DNA from: UMGS172 sp964424555 | Lineage (GTDB): Bacteria > Bacillota > Clostridia > Oscillospirales > Acutalibacteraceae | Length of the DNA stretch: 5,389 nucleotides | Direction of reading: 5' to 3' | Assembly: GCA_964424555.1 (NCBI GenBank) | Contig: CAYRIX010000056.1 | Location: 1-5,389, forward strand | Shown here: piece by piece, positions 1 through 5,165 of the stretch | How the letters are laid out: each line of letters starts with the position of its first letter | How positions within the stretch are numbered: the first letter of the stretch is position 1 | Notes under the pieces: generated by a model | The model's database searches: none | What the model was told of the DNA's origin: nothing | What the model saw: only the letters and a program-made list of their open reading frames with translations | Position numbers and translations under genes: made by a program

Positions 1-81
1 GTTCGAATCCCCGAGGATAGTAAAAAAATAGAGCAGTCACACCAAATGGTGCAACTGCTTTATTGGTGAGCTATCGGGGAT
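1..81. repeat. Direct repeat copy 1: tRNA-Lys 3' end, terminator and inverted T-arm
   Basis: This segment matches 203-282 almost base for base; the only differences I see are one A more in the A-run near 22-28 and a G for A at 31. Read on the minus strand it holds the last 18 nt of the tRNA-Lys gene (63-80, including ACCA), a copy of its terminator hairpin (29-62) and an inverted piece of the T-arm (1-20). The match ends at 81. The left end is cut by the window, so the repeat may be longer. No complete tRNA is present in this copy: the D-arm and anticodon arm are absent. It is therefore a 3'-end duplication, not a second tRNA gene. Confidence 0.9.
22..62 (-). terminator. Duplicated copy of the tRNA-Lys terminator
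   Basis: The minus-strand hairpin has arms at 29-43 and 48-62, a 4-nt loop and a run of seven T. It is the same structure as at 224-263, but the G at 31 creates an A-C mismatch near the base of the stem in the minus-strand RNA, so this copy is slightly decayed. No gene is visible directly upstream of it other than the truncated tRNA 3' end, so its activity may be vestigial. Confidence 0.6.
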
Positions 82-202
82 AAATCCGCTTCGCGTATTT
101 TGTGCTCGTCGACCGTTTGCTTCGCAAACAGTACCCGACTCACACTTCGTCGCTAAAAACAGTTCACTGAACTGTTTTCTTAACGCTCCTCACCCTCTCA
201 GG
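82..202. repeat. Hairpin-rich spacer of the tRNA-associated repeat unit
   Basis: This non-coding spacer lies between the two direct-repeat copies. It contains three short hairpins: an imperfect one at 82-100 (CGC stem with TTC loop, extended by A/T pairs), GTTTGC/GCAAAC at 115-129 with a TTC loop, and a near-perfect 23-bp palindrome at 156-178 centred on C167. The outer ends, CTATCGGGGA at 71-80 and its inverted counterpart at 210-222 (with two extra G), make the whole block an imperfect inverted repeat. I see no convincing ORF. The layout resembles a small palindromic, non-autonomous interspersed repeat that uses tRNA T-arm sequence as its ends; that interpretation is inference. Confidence 0.6.
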
Positions 203-282
203 GTTCGAATCCCCGAGGATAGTAAAAAATAAAGCAGTCACACCAAATGGTGCAACTGCTTTATTGGTGAGCTATCGGGGAT
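203..282. repeat. Direct repeat copy 2, overlapping the 3' end of tRNA-Lys
   Basis: This partner of copy 1 is offset by about 202 bp. Its right end runs into the genuine tRNA-Lys gene at 265-282, so this is presumably the source copy. The left part (201-222) is an inverted copy of the tRNA T-arm and 3' acceptor strand (272-293) with a two-base GG insertion. The T-arm therefore appears in both orientations either side of the terminator. Confidence 0.9.
224..263 (-). terminator. Intrinsic terminator of tRNA-Lys
   Basis: On the minus strand a 15-pair stem (arms 230-244 and 249-263, loop of four) is followed by six T (224-229). Two of the pairs are G-U only when read as minus-strand RNA and would be mismatched on the plus strand, which supports the direction. 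It begins one base after the encoded CCA, so transcription should stop right behind the tRNA. Confidence 0.88.
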
Positions 283-340
283 TCGAACCCCGGACACCTT
301 GATTAAAAGTCAAGTGCTCTACCGACTGAGCTAATAACTC
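265..340 (-). tRNA. tRNA-Lys (anticodon UUU)
   Basis: The 76-nt gene includes an encoded CCA (265-267) and discriminator A (268). The cloverleaf folds completely: a 7-bp acceptor stem with one G-U pair, a GCTC/GAGC D-stem, a 5-bp anticodon stem with loop CTTTTAA giving anticodon UUU (305-307), a five-base variable region, and a CGGGG/CCCCG T-stem with loop TTCGAAT. It decodes AAA/AAG lysine codons. It has its own promoter upstream and a terminator directly downstream, so it appears to be a single-gene transcription unit. Its 3' end is duplicated at 63-80. Confidence 0.97.
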
Positions 341-362
341 ATGTCACGTTTGCGACTATGGT

Positions 363-391
363 ATTATATCAACAAAAACGTAATTTGTCAA
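363..391 (-). promoter_or_regulatory. Consensus sigma-A promoter of tRNA-Lys
   Basis: Read on the minus strand, a perfect TTGACA (386-391) and a perfect TATAAT (363-368) are separated by 17 bp, with a TG one base before the -10 box (extended -10). The predicted start, near 356, leaves a leader of about 16 nt before the mature tRNA at 340. A consensus promoter suits a stable-RNA gene. Confidence 0.93.
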
Positions 392-445
392 CATTTATTT
401 TCAAGAAATTTACATAATTACCGAATCACAAATATACCTGACATT

Positions 446-493
446 CTGAGCACAAAGCGAAGAATCTAAAAAGAGATACTTCGCTTTGCTCAG
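446..493 (-). terminator. Long hairpin after the ABC operon, possible terminator
   Basis: The stem CAAAGCGAAG (453-462) pairs perfectly with 479-488. It is extended outside by CTGAG/CTCAG (446-450 and 489-493) after a 2-nt bulge and inside by ATCT/AGAT. It lies 17 nt past the ATPase stop codon, where a terminator is expected. There is no T-run after the stem on either strand; the T-run falls in the loop. It may instead be a 3'-end stabilising hairpin or a repeat, so the terminator call is tentative. Confidence 0.45.
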
Positions 494-509
494 CATTATA
501 TAAATTTGA

Positions 510-1283
510 TTACAAGACCTTTGAAAGAAAATCACGCAGACGAGGATTTTTAGGATTTTTGAAAAACTCCTCAGGTGGAGCTTCTTCGATTATTATACCC
601 TCATCAATAAAAACTATGTCGGTTCCTACCTCTTTGGCAAAACCCATTTCATGTGTTACAACAATCATGGTCATTCCCTCTCGGGCAAGCTCCTTCATAA
701 CCTCCAGAACCTCACCGACCATTTCAGGGTCGAGTGCCGAGGTCGGCTCGTCAAACAACAATACCTCCGGATCCATGCAAAGAGCACGAACAATCGCAAT
801 TCTTTGCTTTTGTCCTCCCGAAAGCTGTGACGGATATGCGTCGGCTCGGTCTGCAAGGCCAACACGCTTGAGAAGTGCCATTGCCTTTTCTTCGGCTTCC
901 TCCTTCGACTTTCCAAGCAGCTTCATAGGACCAATGGTCATATTACGCAAAACGGTCATATGAGGAAACAGATTAAACTGTTGGAAAACCATACCCATCT
1001 TCTGACGGTGCAGGTTGATATTGACCTTTTTGTCAGTAATATCTACAAAATCACATTCGGAAGAATAAGGTCCGTAGTTTTGTCTGAAATAAATATGTCC
1101 GCCCGTAGGCTCTTCAAGACGGTTTAGGCAACGCAAGAAGGTAGATTTACCCGAGCCTGACGGTCCGATTACGACCATAACGTCGCCCTTTTTGATCTCA
1201 GCGTTAACGCCCTTCAAAACATTAACCTCGCCAAAGGATTTTTTAAGTCCCTCAACACGGATAAGTACATTATCAGTGCTCAC
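510..1283 (-). CDS. Polar amino-acid ABC transporter, ATP-binding protein
   Basis: This 257-residue cytoplasmic ATPase would drive uptake of an amino acid by the neighbouring permease and lipoprotein (GlnQ/HisP-type family). It has Walker A GPSGSGKST (40-48), Q-loop at VFQQFNLFPHMT (99-110), signature LSGGQKQR (154-161), Walker B LLFDEPTSALD (175-185) and switch histidine H211. The start is GTG at 1281-1283, overlapping the permease stop by 11 nt; AGGAGG lies 10 nt upstream, which supports this start and translational coupling. It is slightly longer than the usual ~240 residues because of extra sequence around residues 67-79, before the DITDKKVNIN segment. The helix after the signature reads RIAIVRAL where RVAIARAL is common. 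The exact substrate cannot be read from the sequence. Confidence 0.95.
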   Translation of the reverse strand: MSTDNVLIRVEGLKKSFGEVNVLKGVNAEIKKGDVMVVIGPSGSGKSTFLRCLNRLEEPTGGHIYFRQNYGPYSSECDFVDITDKKVNINLHRQKMGMVFQQFNLFPHMTVLRNMTIGPMKLLGKSKEEAEEKAMALLKRVGLADRADAYPSQLSGGQKQRIAIVRALCMDPEVLLFDEPTSALDPEMVGEVLEVMKELAREGMTMIVVTHEMGFAKEVGTDIVFIDEGIIIEEAPPEEFFKNPKNPRLRDFLSKVL

Positions 1284-2007
1284 TCTTCCTCAGCCTCCTC
1301 TCTAATTTACCCACAAGCCAAGTAAGAACAACAACAAGCACAAGATATACAAGTGCAACAGCAATAAGTGGCATAAAAGGCGAATAAGTGTGATTACGTA
1401 TGTTGTTTCCTGCCTTGGTAAGATCCATTATACCAACATATCCTGCAACAGACGTTTCCTTTAAAAGGGCAATGAATTCATTAAGTAGTGTCGGCAGAGT
1501 ATTTTTAATAGTCTGAGGAAGGATAATAAAGATCATTGTCTGCAGATAATTAAATCCAATTGAACGTCCTGCCTCAAGCTGTCCTTTATCAATAGACATA
1601 ATACCGCCACGGAAAATCTCGGCAACATATGCGCCGGAATTAATACCAAACGCAAGTGTTGCAACCATAATTCCGTTATCCGATGTTGCAAATACAATAA
1701 AATACATAATAAGCAACTGAACAACAACAGGCGTACCGCGAATAACGGTAAGATAAAGCTTACATACCCAGTTAGCAATAGCGAAAAGGTAAAATCCAAT
1801 ACCCCTGTTCTTTTTTAAAGTTTCATAGTTGTTGTCATATGTAGTTCTTACAGCTGCAACGACAATACCGAGCACAACACCTATTACGGCAGCTAAAATT
1901 GTCAACAAAATAGTATTGAGAAAGCCTTCGAGAAGAAATTCCCAACGGTCATCATCAACAAAATTAAGAATGAATTGATCTTTAAGATCAAGGAACCATT
2001 CTTTCAT
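1273..2007 (-). CDS. Polar amino-acid ABC transporter, permease
   Basis: This 244-residue integral membrane protein belongs to the HisM/GlnP type and would form the translocation channel, probably as a homodimer because only one permease gene is present. Hydrophobic segments lie at about 29-54, 74-106, 113-131, 156-178 and 211-234. The N-terminal FLNTILLTILAA stretch and RGTPVVVQL (90-98) are typical of the family. The EAA loop that docks on the ATPase is visible at EAGRSIGFNYLQTMIFIILPQ-like residues 145-165. The ATG at 2005-2007 is preceded by AAGGGG seven nt upstream. It sits 65 nt after the binding-protein gene, across a hairpin, and overlaps the ATPase gene by 11 nt. Confidence 0.95.
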   Translation of the reverse strand: MKEWFLDLKDQFILNFVDDDRWEFLLEGFLNTILLTILAAVIGVVLGIVVAAVRTTYDNNYETLKKNRGIGFYLFAIANWVCKLYLTVIRGTPVVVQLLIMYFIVFATSDNGIMVATLAFGINSGAYVAEIFRGGIMSIDKGQLEAGRSIGFNYLQTMIFIILPQTIKNTLPTLLNEFIALLKETSVAGYVGIMDLTKAGNNIRNHTYSPFMPLIAVALVYLVLVVVLTWLVGKLERRLRKSEH

Positions 2008-2024
2008 AACAAATCCCCTTATTC

Positions 2025-2055
2025 AAAATAAAAGGGCGGTAGGAACACCGCCCTT
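2025..2055 (-). terminator. Intercistronic terminator/attenuator between binding protein and permease
   Basis: On the minus strand a GC-rich 9-bp stem (arms 2032-2040 and 2047-2055, loop of six) is followed by TTATTTT directly beyond the stem. It lies wholly in the gap between the two genes. In binding-protein transporters such elements usually let part of the transcripts end after the binding-protein gene, giving excess binding protein over permease and ATPase. Partial read-through is inferred because the two downstream genes show no clear promoter of their own. Confidence 0.82.
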
Positions 2056-2072
2056 AGTGAATAGTCTATAAA

Positions 2073-2873
2073 TTAATCAGCCTTAATGTACTTATCGACG
2101 ATCTTCTTAACAGTACCGTCAGCAATAAGCTCCTCAAGTGCTTTGTTAACCTTGTTGAGAAGATCCTTGTTATCCTTTGCGATGCAGATAGCATAGTCTT
2201 CCTCAACATAAGCACCCTCAAGAATCTTAAGACCCTCATTAGCAGCAATATAAGCCTTAGCAGGCTCGTTATCGATTATAACTGCTGTTACTTTACCTGT
2301 GAGAAGTGCCTGAACAGCGTCAGCACCGGTATTATACTGAGCAACCTTATCCTTACCGAAGCCCCAGTTTTCGGGATCGTCAGAGGAATAGATATCACCG
2401 GTAGTACCCATCTGAACACCGATCTTGATACCGTCCTTAACGCCTGTAGGATTACCCTCTTCGTCAAATCCGGTGTAGAAATCCTCGAAAGAGGTATACT
2501 GGCTGTTCTCGGGAACGATAACTGCTTGAACACCCTTAGCATAGCTTGTTGAGAAATTAACACTCTTAAGTCTATCCTCGGTAACAGTCATACCTGCCAT
2601 ACCGAAATCATATTTGCCCGAAGCAACACCCGACACGATAGAGTCAAACTCAACATCCTTGATCTCAAGCTCCATATTAAGCTTCTTTGCAATCTCTGCA
2701 GCGATCTCAGCGTCGATACCAACTATCTTGTCACCCTCGTAATACTCATAGGGCGGGAATGCGGCATTGGTAGCCATAACGAGTGTGTTCTCATCTTTGC
2801 CACCGCAGCCAACCATTGCGCAAATGCCGAGCACCATTACAAGAGCAAGGACTAAAGATAAAACCTTTTTCAT
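2073..2873 (-). CDS. Polar amino-acid ABC transporter, substrate-binding lipoprotein
   Basis: This 266-residue extracellular lipoprotein has the family-3 solute-binding fold (SBP_bac_3). Its lipoprotein signal has basic KK at 2-3, a hydrophobic core (4-21) and probable lipidated Cys23 in MVGCGG. Ligand-pocket landmarks are AFPPYEYYE (38-46), GIDAEIA (52-58), MTVTEDR (95-101), whose Arg usually binds the amino-acid carboxylate, GVQMGTTGD (152-160) and IIDNEPA (199-205), whose Asp usually contacts the amino group. The ATG is set by AGGAGGG seven nt upstream (2881-2887). It is the first gene of the operon. Residues 132-147 and 161-175 look longer than in many relatives. The amino acid bound is not determined. 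Confidence 0.95.
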   Translation of the reverse strand: MKKVLSLVLALVMVLGICAMVGCGGKDENTLVMATNAAFPPYEYYEGDKIVGIDAEIAAEIAKKLNMELEIKDVEFDSIVSGVASGKYDFGMAGMTVTEDRLKSVNFSTSYAKGVQAVIVPENSQYTSFEDFYTGFDEEGNPTGVKDGIKIGVQMGTTGDIYSSDDPENWGFGKDKVAQYNTGADAVQALLTGKVTAVIIDNEPAKAYIAANEGLKILEGAYVEEDYAICIAKDNKDLLNKVNKALEELIADGTVKKIVDKYIKAD

Positions 2874-2915
2874 AAATATACCCTCCTGATCATAAGATCA
2901 TAATTTTATGAGTGA

Positions 2916-2944
2916 ATTATATCATCCAATGAATAAAAATGCAA
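2916..2944 (-). promoter_or_regulatory. Promoter of the amino-acid transporter operon
   Basis: On the minus strand TTGCAT (2939-2944) and a perfect TATAAT (2916-2921) are 17 bp apart, with an extended -10 TG. The predicted start, around 2909, gives a leader of roughly 35 nt containing the AGGAGGG ribosome site. The leader also has a small GATC-TTAT-GATC inverted repeat (2889-2900). No riboswitch is evident. Confidence 0.88.
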
Positions 2945-2994
2945 GTGATTTTGAAACATTTTGTATATTTACGCAAAAGTCAAGCAAAATCACT
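2944..2994. promoter_or_regulatory. Inverted repeat abutting the -35 box, candidate operator
   Basis: A perfect 10-bp inverted repeat, AGTGATTTTG (2944-2953) and CAAAATCACT (2985-2994), is separated by 31 bp. Its proximal arm touches the -35 hexamer of the transporter promoter. The arms lie about four helical turns apart, which would suit a dimer or tetramer binding across a loop. No regulator gene is present in the window, so regulation is inference. Confidence 0.4.
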
Positions 2995-3043
2995 ATACAT
3001 ATAAAGCACATTTAGGGTCAAAATAGCCACGGAAGTGACGATA

Positions 3044-3238
3044 ATGAGTCTGATAAAATGCGCATTTGACTGTAAGCATCAAAATGACGGCTACTGCTGT
3101 CTTGAAACAATAGCCGTCATAAGTGACATTTCACACGGTTGTCCGTATTACAAAGGTTCAGAAAATATTTGCAATAGCCTCATGCAGATTTCTGACACCG
3201 ATGATTTCGATATCGAACTTGGATTTGATCTGCTTTAG
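3044..3238 (+). CDS. Small Cys-rich protein, function unknown
   Basis: This 64-residue protein has cysteines at 6, 10, 18, 19, 33 and 43, in the pattern C-x3-C-x7-C-C-x13-C-P-Y; the block DGYCCLE and GCPYYKG are typical of small clostridial Cys-rich proteins that may bind a metal or Fe-S cluster. I recognise the pattern, not a characterised family; database names for such proteins are unreliable. The start is ATG at 3044 with GGAAG (3031-3035) eight nt before it; a GTG at 3035 in frame is less likely because it lacks a spaced ribosome site. It is the only plus-strand gene. Its last 27 codons overlap the radA 3' end antisense, in exact codon register, and this acidic tail (40-64) lies outside the Cys domain. 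No clear promoter is visible. Confidence 0.68.
   Translation: MSLIKCAFDCKHQNDGYCCLETIAVISDISHGCPYYKGSENICNSLMQISDTDDFDIELGFDLL
3080..3120 (-). terminator. Candidate radA terminator inside the convergent small gene
   Basis: A perfect 10-bp inverted repeat (3084-3093 and 3111-3120; ATGACGGCTA and its complement) has a 17-nt loop. On the minus strand the stem runs into TTTT, and no T-run follows on the plus strand, so it fits leftward transcripts from radA. It lies 38 nt past the radA stop, within the coding region of the small Cys-rich gene. The large loop and short T-run make it moderate in strength. Confidence 0.5.
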
Positions 3239-4519
3239 GCACGACCTCGGCACAATGCATTTTCCAAAGCCGAGTCTTGCAGCCTCCGAAATACGTGAGG
3301 ATATACGTGAAACCGATCTCACCTCACCCGAAAGACCTATTTCCCCTATTGCTACAACATCATCGGGAACAGGCTTATCGGTTATACCCGAAACAAGCGC
3401 AAGAGCAATAGACAGATCAGCAGCAGGTTCATCCAACCGCAGACCTCCAACAATATTAAGATAGGTATCCATAGTGGAAAAGCGGTAGCCAAAACGCTTT
3501 TCAAGTACAGCAAGAATAAGACTCAGACGGTTAAAATCAAAGCCGGTTGACATTCTTCTTGCGTTACCGAAGCCTGAGGTACATACAAGACTCTGTACCT
3601 CTGCCAAAATAGGCCGTGAGCCCTCCATAACACAAGAAATACAGTTACCCGATACGTTTGTGTTACGTTCCGACAACAGTGCTGCAGACGGATTTTCAAC
3701 CTCTAAGAGGCCAACATCATTCATTTCAAAAACGCCTATTTCGTTAGTTGAGCCAAAGCGGTTCTTAACCGCTCTGAGTATGCGGTAGGCATAATTTCGT
3801 TCACCCTCAAAATAAAGAACGGCATCAACAATATGCTCCATGACCTTTGGACCTGCAATAGCTCCGTCCTTGTTAACATGTCCGACGATAATTATTGGGA
3901 TATCAAGTGATTTTCCTGTTCTTAAAAGCAGATTTGTGCATTCTCTGACCTGAGTAACGCTACCCGGCGAGGATTGAATATCGGCATGATTCATGGTCTG
4001 AATTGAGTCGATCATCACAACTTCGGGTTTATGCTGTTTTATGTATTCACACACTGCCTCAACATCGGTCTCGGTCATAATAAGCAAGCTATCGGAATTT
4101 ACGTCCAAACGCTCTGCACGAAGCTTTAACTGCTTGGCAGATTCCTCTCCCGAAACGTACAAAACGGTTTTATCCTTTGAAAAAGTTCCGCAAGACTGCA
4201 TTAAAAGTGTAGATTTACCGATACCGGGGTCACCCGAAAGGAGTACCACTGAGCCTTTCACAAGGCCTCCGCCCAAAACACGGTCAAGCTCTCCAATGCC
4301 TGTTTTATAACGCAGTTCATCACTTGTACTGATGTCAGACACAGGTGAAACGTTAGCAAAAGCTCGAGTTTTTGCAGCGACTGACACAGACGTACTGCTT
4401 TTTGTTTCGATCTCCTCATTCATAGTATTCCATTCTCGGCACTGTGGGCATTGGCCGGACCATTTAGGTGAGGAATATCCACAGCTTGAACACACAAATG
4501 AGGTTTTTAATTTTGCCAT
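3158..4519 (-). CDS. radA: DNA repair and recombination ATPase RadA (Sms)
   Basis: This 453-residue cytoplasmic protein has the normal family length. RadA is a RecA-like, hexameric helicase-type ATPase that promotes branch migration in homologous recombination and repair. The order of domains is complete: an N-terminal zinc finger with C10, C13, C24 and C27; Walker A GDPGIGKST (96-104); Walker B VVMIDSIQT (167-175); the RadA-specific KNRFG (252-256); and a C-terminal Lon-protease-like domain (about 280-453) including DEPAADLSIALAL (363-375). That domain is structural and not proteolytic in this family. The ATG at 4517-4519 follows the amidase stop by one nt, with GGGAG about nine nt upstream, so the two genes are translationally coupled. 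Its 3' end overlaps the convergent small gene by 81 nt. Confidence 0.97.
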   Translation of the reverse strand: MAKLKTSFVCSSCGYSSPKWSGQCPQCREWNTMNEEIETKSSTSVSVAAKTRAFANVSPVSDISTSDELRYKTGIGELDRVLGGGLVKGSVVLLSGDPGIGKSTLLMQSCGTFSKDKTVLYVSGEESAKQLKLRAERLDVNSDSLLIMTETDVEAVCEYIKQHKPEVVMIDSIQTMNHADIQSSPGSVTQVRECTNLLLRTGKSLDIPIIIVGHVNKDGAIAGPKVMEHIVDAVLYFEGERNYAYRILRAVKNRFGSTNEIGVFEMNDVGLLEVENPSAALLSERNTNVSGNCISCVMEGSRPILAEVQSLVCTSGFGNARRMSTGFDFNRLSLILAVLEKRFGYRFSTMDTYLNIVGGLRLDEPAADLSIALALVSGITDKPVPDDVVAIGEIGLSGEVRSVSRISSRISEAARLGFGKCIVPRSCLKQIKSKFDIEIIGVRNLHEAIANIF

Positions 4520-4520
4520 T

Positions 4521-5123
4521 TTATGACTCTCCCGTTTCTACTTCTGAATTACTGAAATTAATAATGCCGTAAGCCAACGACAAGGCCAGCTTTAACTGAT
4601 AATCTTGACTCTTAAGGCACTCAAGATCATTTGGATTGCTTAAGAAACCACACTCCACGATAACCGCAGGAAGCGTCGCATGATTTAATAAGTAAATATC
4701 CTTAGAGGTCGGTTTTATAACACGCTTGTTATCGGTCTGTACATGCTCTGCAACCGAAGTCTGGATGCACGAAGCTAATTCCTTTGAACCGTTTACAGTT
4801 GAATAAAACACCTGTGCTCCGTGCGGCTGAGTGGTTGAATACTTATTCATATGGATACTCACAAAAATGCCGTCGGGATATAGGCTCATCACATTGACAC
4901 GATTCTTGATGTCACTGACCTTAGCTTTTTGACCGTCATTAGGGTCATTTGTAGCAGTATCGGTCGTTCTGACCATGACCGTCTTGTAGCCCGAGGCTTG
5001 CAAAACAGCTTCAAGCTTTAAAGCAATGGAAAGATTAAGATCTTTTTCAATAGTACCGTCTGAAGCCACCGCACCTCCGTCAAACCCGCCGTGGGCTGAG
5101 TTAGCTAATACTATACTTTTTTG
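4521..5123 (-). pseudogene. CwlD-like N-acetylmuramoyl-L-alanine amidase, 5' end missing
   Basis: This is a peptidoglycan amidase of the Amidase_3 family, zinc enzymes that cleave the MurNAc-L-Ala bond; CwlD acts in spore-cortex maturation, and the C-terminal half here resembles it. Reading from the in-frame TAA at 5124-5126, the open frame contains AHGGFDGGAV with the first zinc His (codon 5091-5093), then TIEKDLNL with the zinc Glu, SIHMNKYS with the second zinc His, and VIVECGFLSNP with the catalytic Glu. Every key residue is present, yet there is no ATG, GTG or TTG upstream of the first His; the first usable start, GTG at 5067-5069, would lose that His and lacks a well-spaced ribosome site. 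No signal peptide or membrane anchor is encoded in any frame of the 100 nt upstream. I therefore call it decapitated, probably by an insertion. The stop lies one nt before radA. Confidence 0.75.
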
Positions 5124-5165
5124 TTATCTTTGCATAAATTGTCGTTTTTTGACTGTGAAAAACCA
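5091..5165 (-). other. Probable junction between integrated element and amidase gene
   Basis: This 75-bp stretch lies between the recombinase stop and the first conserved amidase codon. The host-like sequence begins at the HGG codons, while the residues just before it (ANSA) do not match the Asp-Ala/Pro-Gly usually found before HGG. The stretch is AT-rich, includes the 8-bp palindrome TTAGCTAA (5101-5108) and a weak promoter-like pair on the minus strand (TTTATG 5133-5138, 17 bp, TATAGT 5110-5115). Large serine recombinases act on attachment sites next to their own gene, which fits this position. The exact crossover cannot be placed from one junction. Confidence 0.5.

Noticed and set aside
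1..22. 3' end of a second, plus-strand tRNA
   Set aside because: It has no CCA or matching acceptor strand, and the same sequence at 203-222 lacks a tRNA body upstream. It is an inverted T-arm piece of the repeat.
1..282. CRISPR array
   Set aside because: There are only two long near-identical copies about 200 bp apart, derived from a tRNA end, without short regular repeats or unique spacers.
559..963. Open frame of 134 codons on the plus strand
   Set aside because: It lies entirely opposite the ABC ATPase, whose motifs are complete. It has no recognisable domain or ribosome site.
2874..2910. Riboswitch or T-box leader for the amino-acid operon
   Set aside because: The leader from the predicted start is only about 35 nt, far too short for a T-box or amino-acid riboswitch.
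4041..4526. Plus-strand open frames within radA (4041-4310, 4332-4526) and at 3123-3464
   Set aside because: They are antisense shadows of the well-conserved radA gene. None shows a Cys pattern or ribosome site like the small gene at 3044.
5067..5069. GTG as the true start of a 182-residue functional amidase
   Set aside because: It would exclude the first zinc His (AHGG), which is encoded just upstream in the same frame. The GGAGGT ahead of it is too close and itself encodes the conserved DGGA motif.
5117..5123. A AAA AAG-type slippery heptamer in the frame opened by the GTG at 5164-5166, overlapping the recombinase stop (TAGTG)
   Set aside because: A -1 slip there leads straight to GTA TAG, a stop, and the amidase frame would need +1. 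It cannot rescue the amidase.
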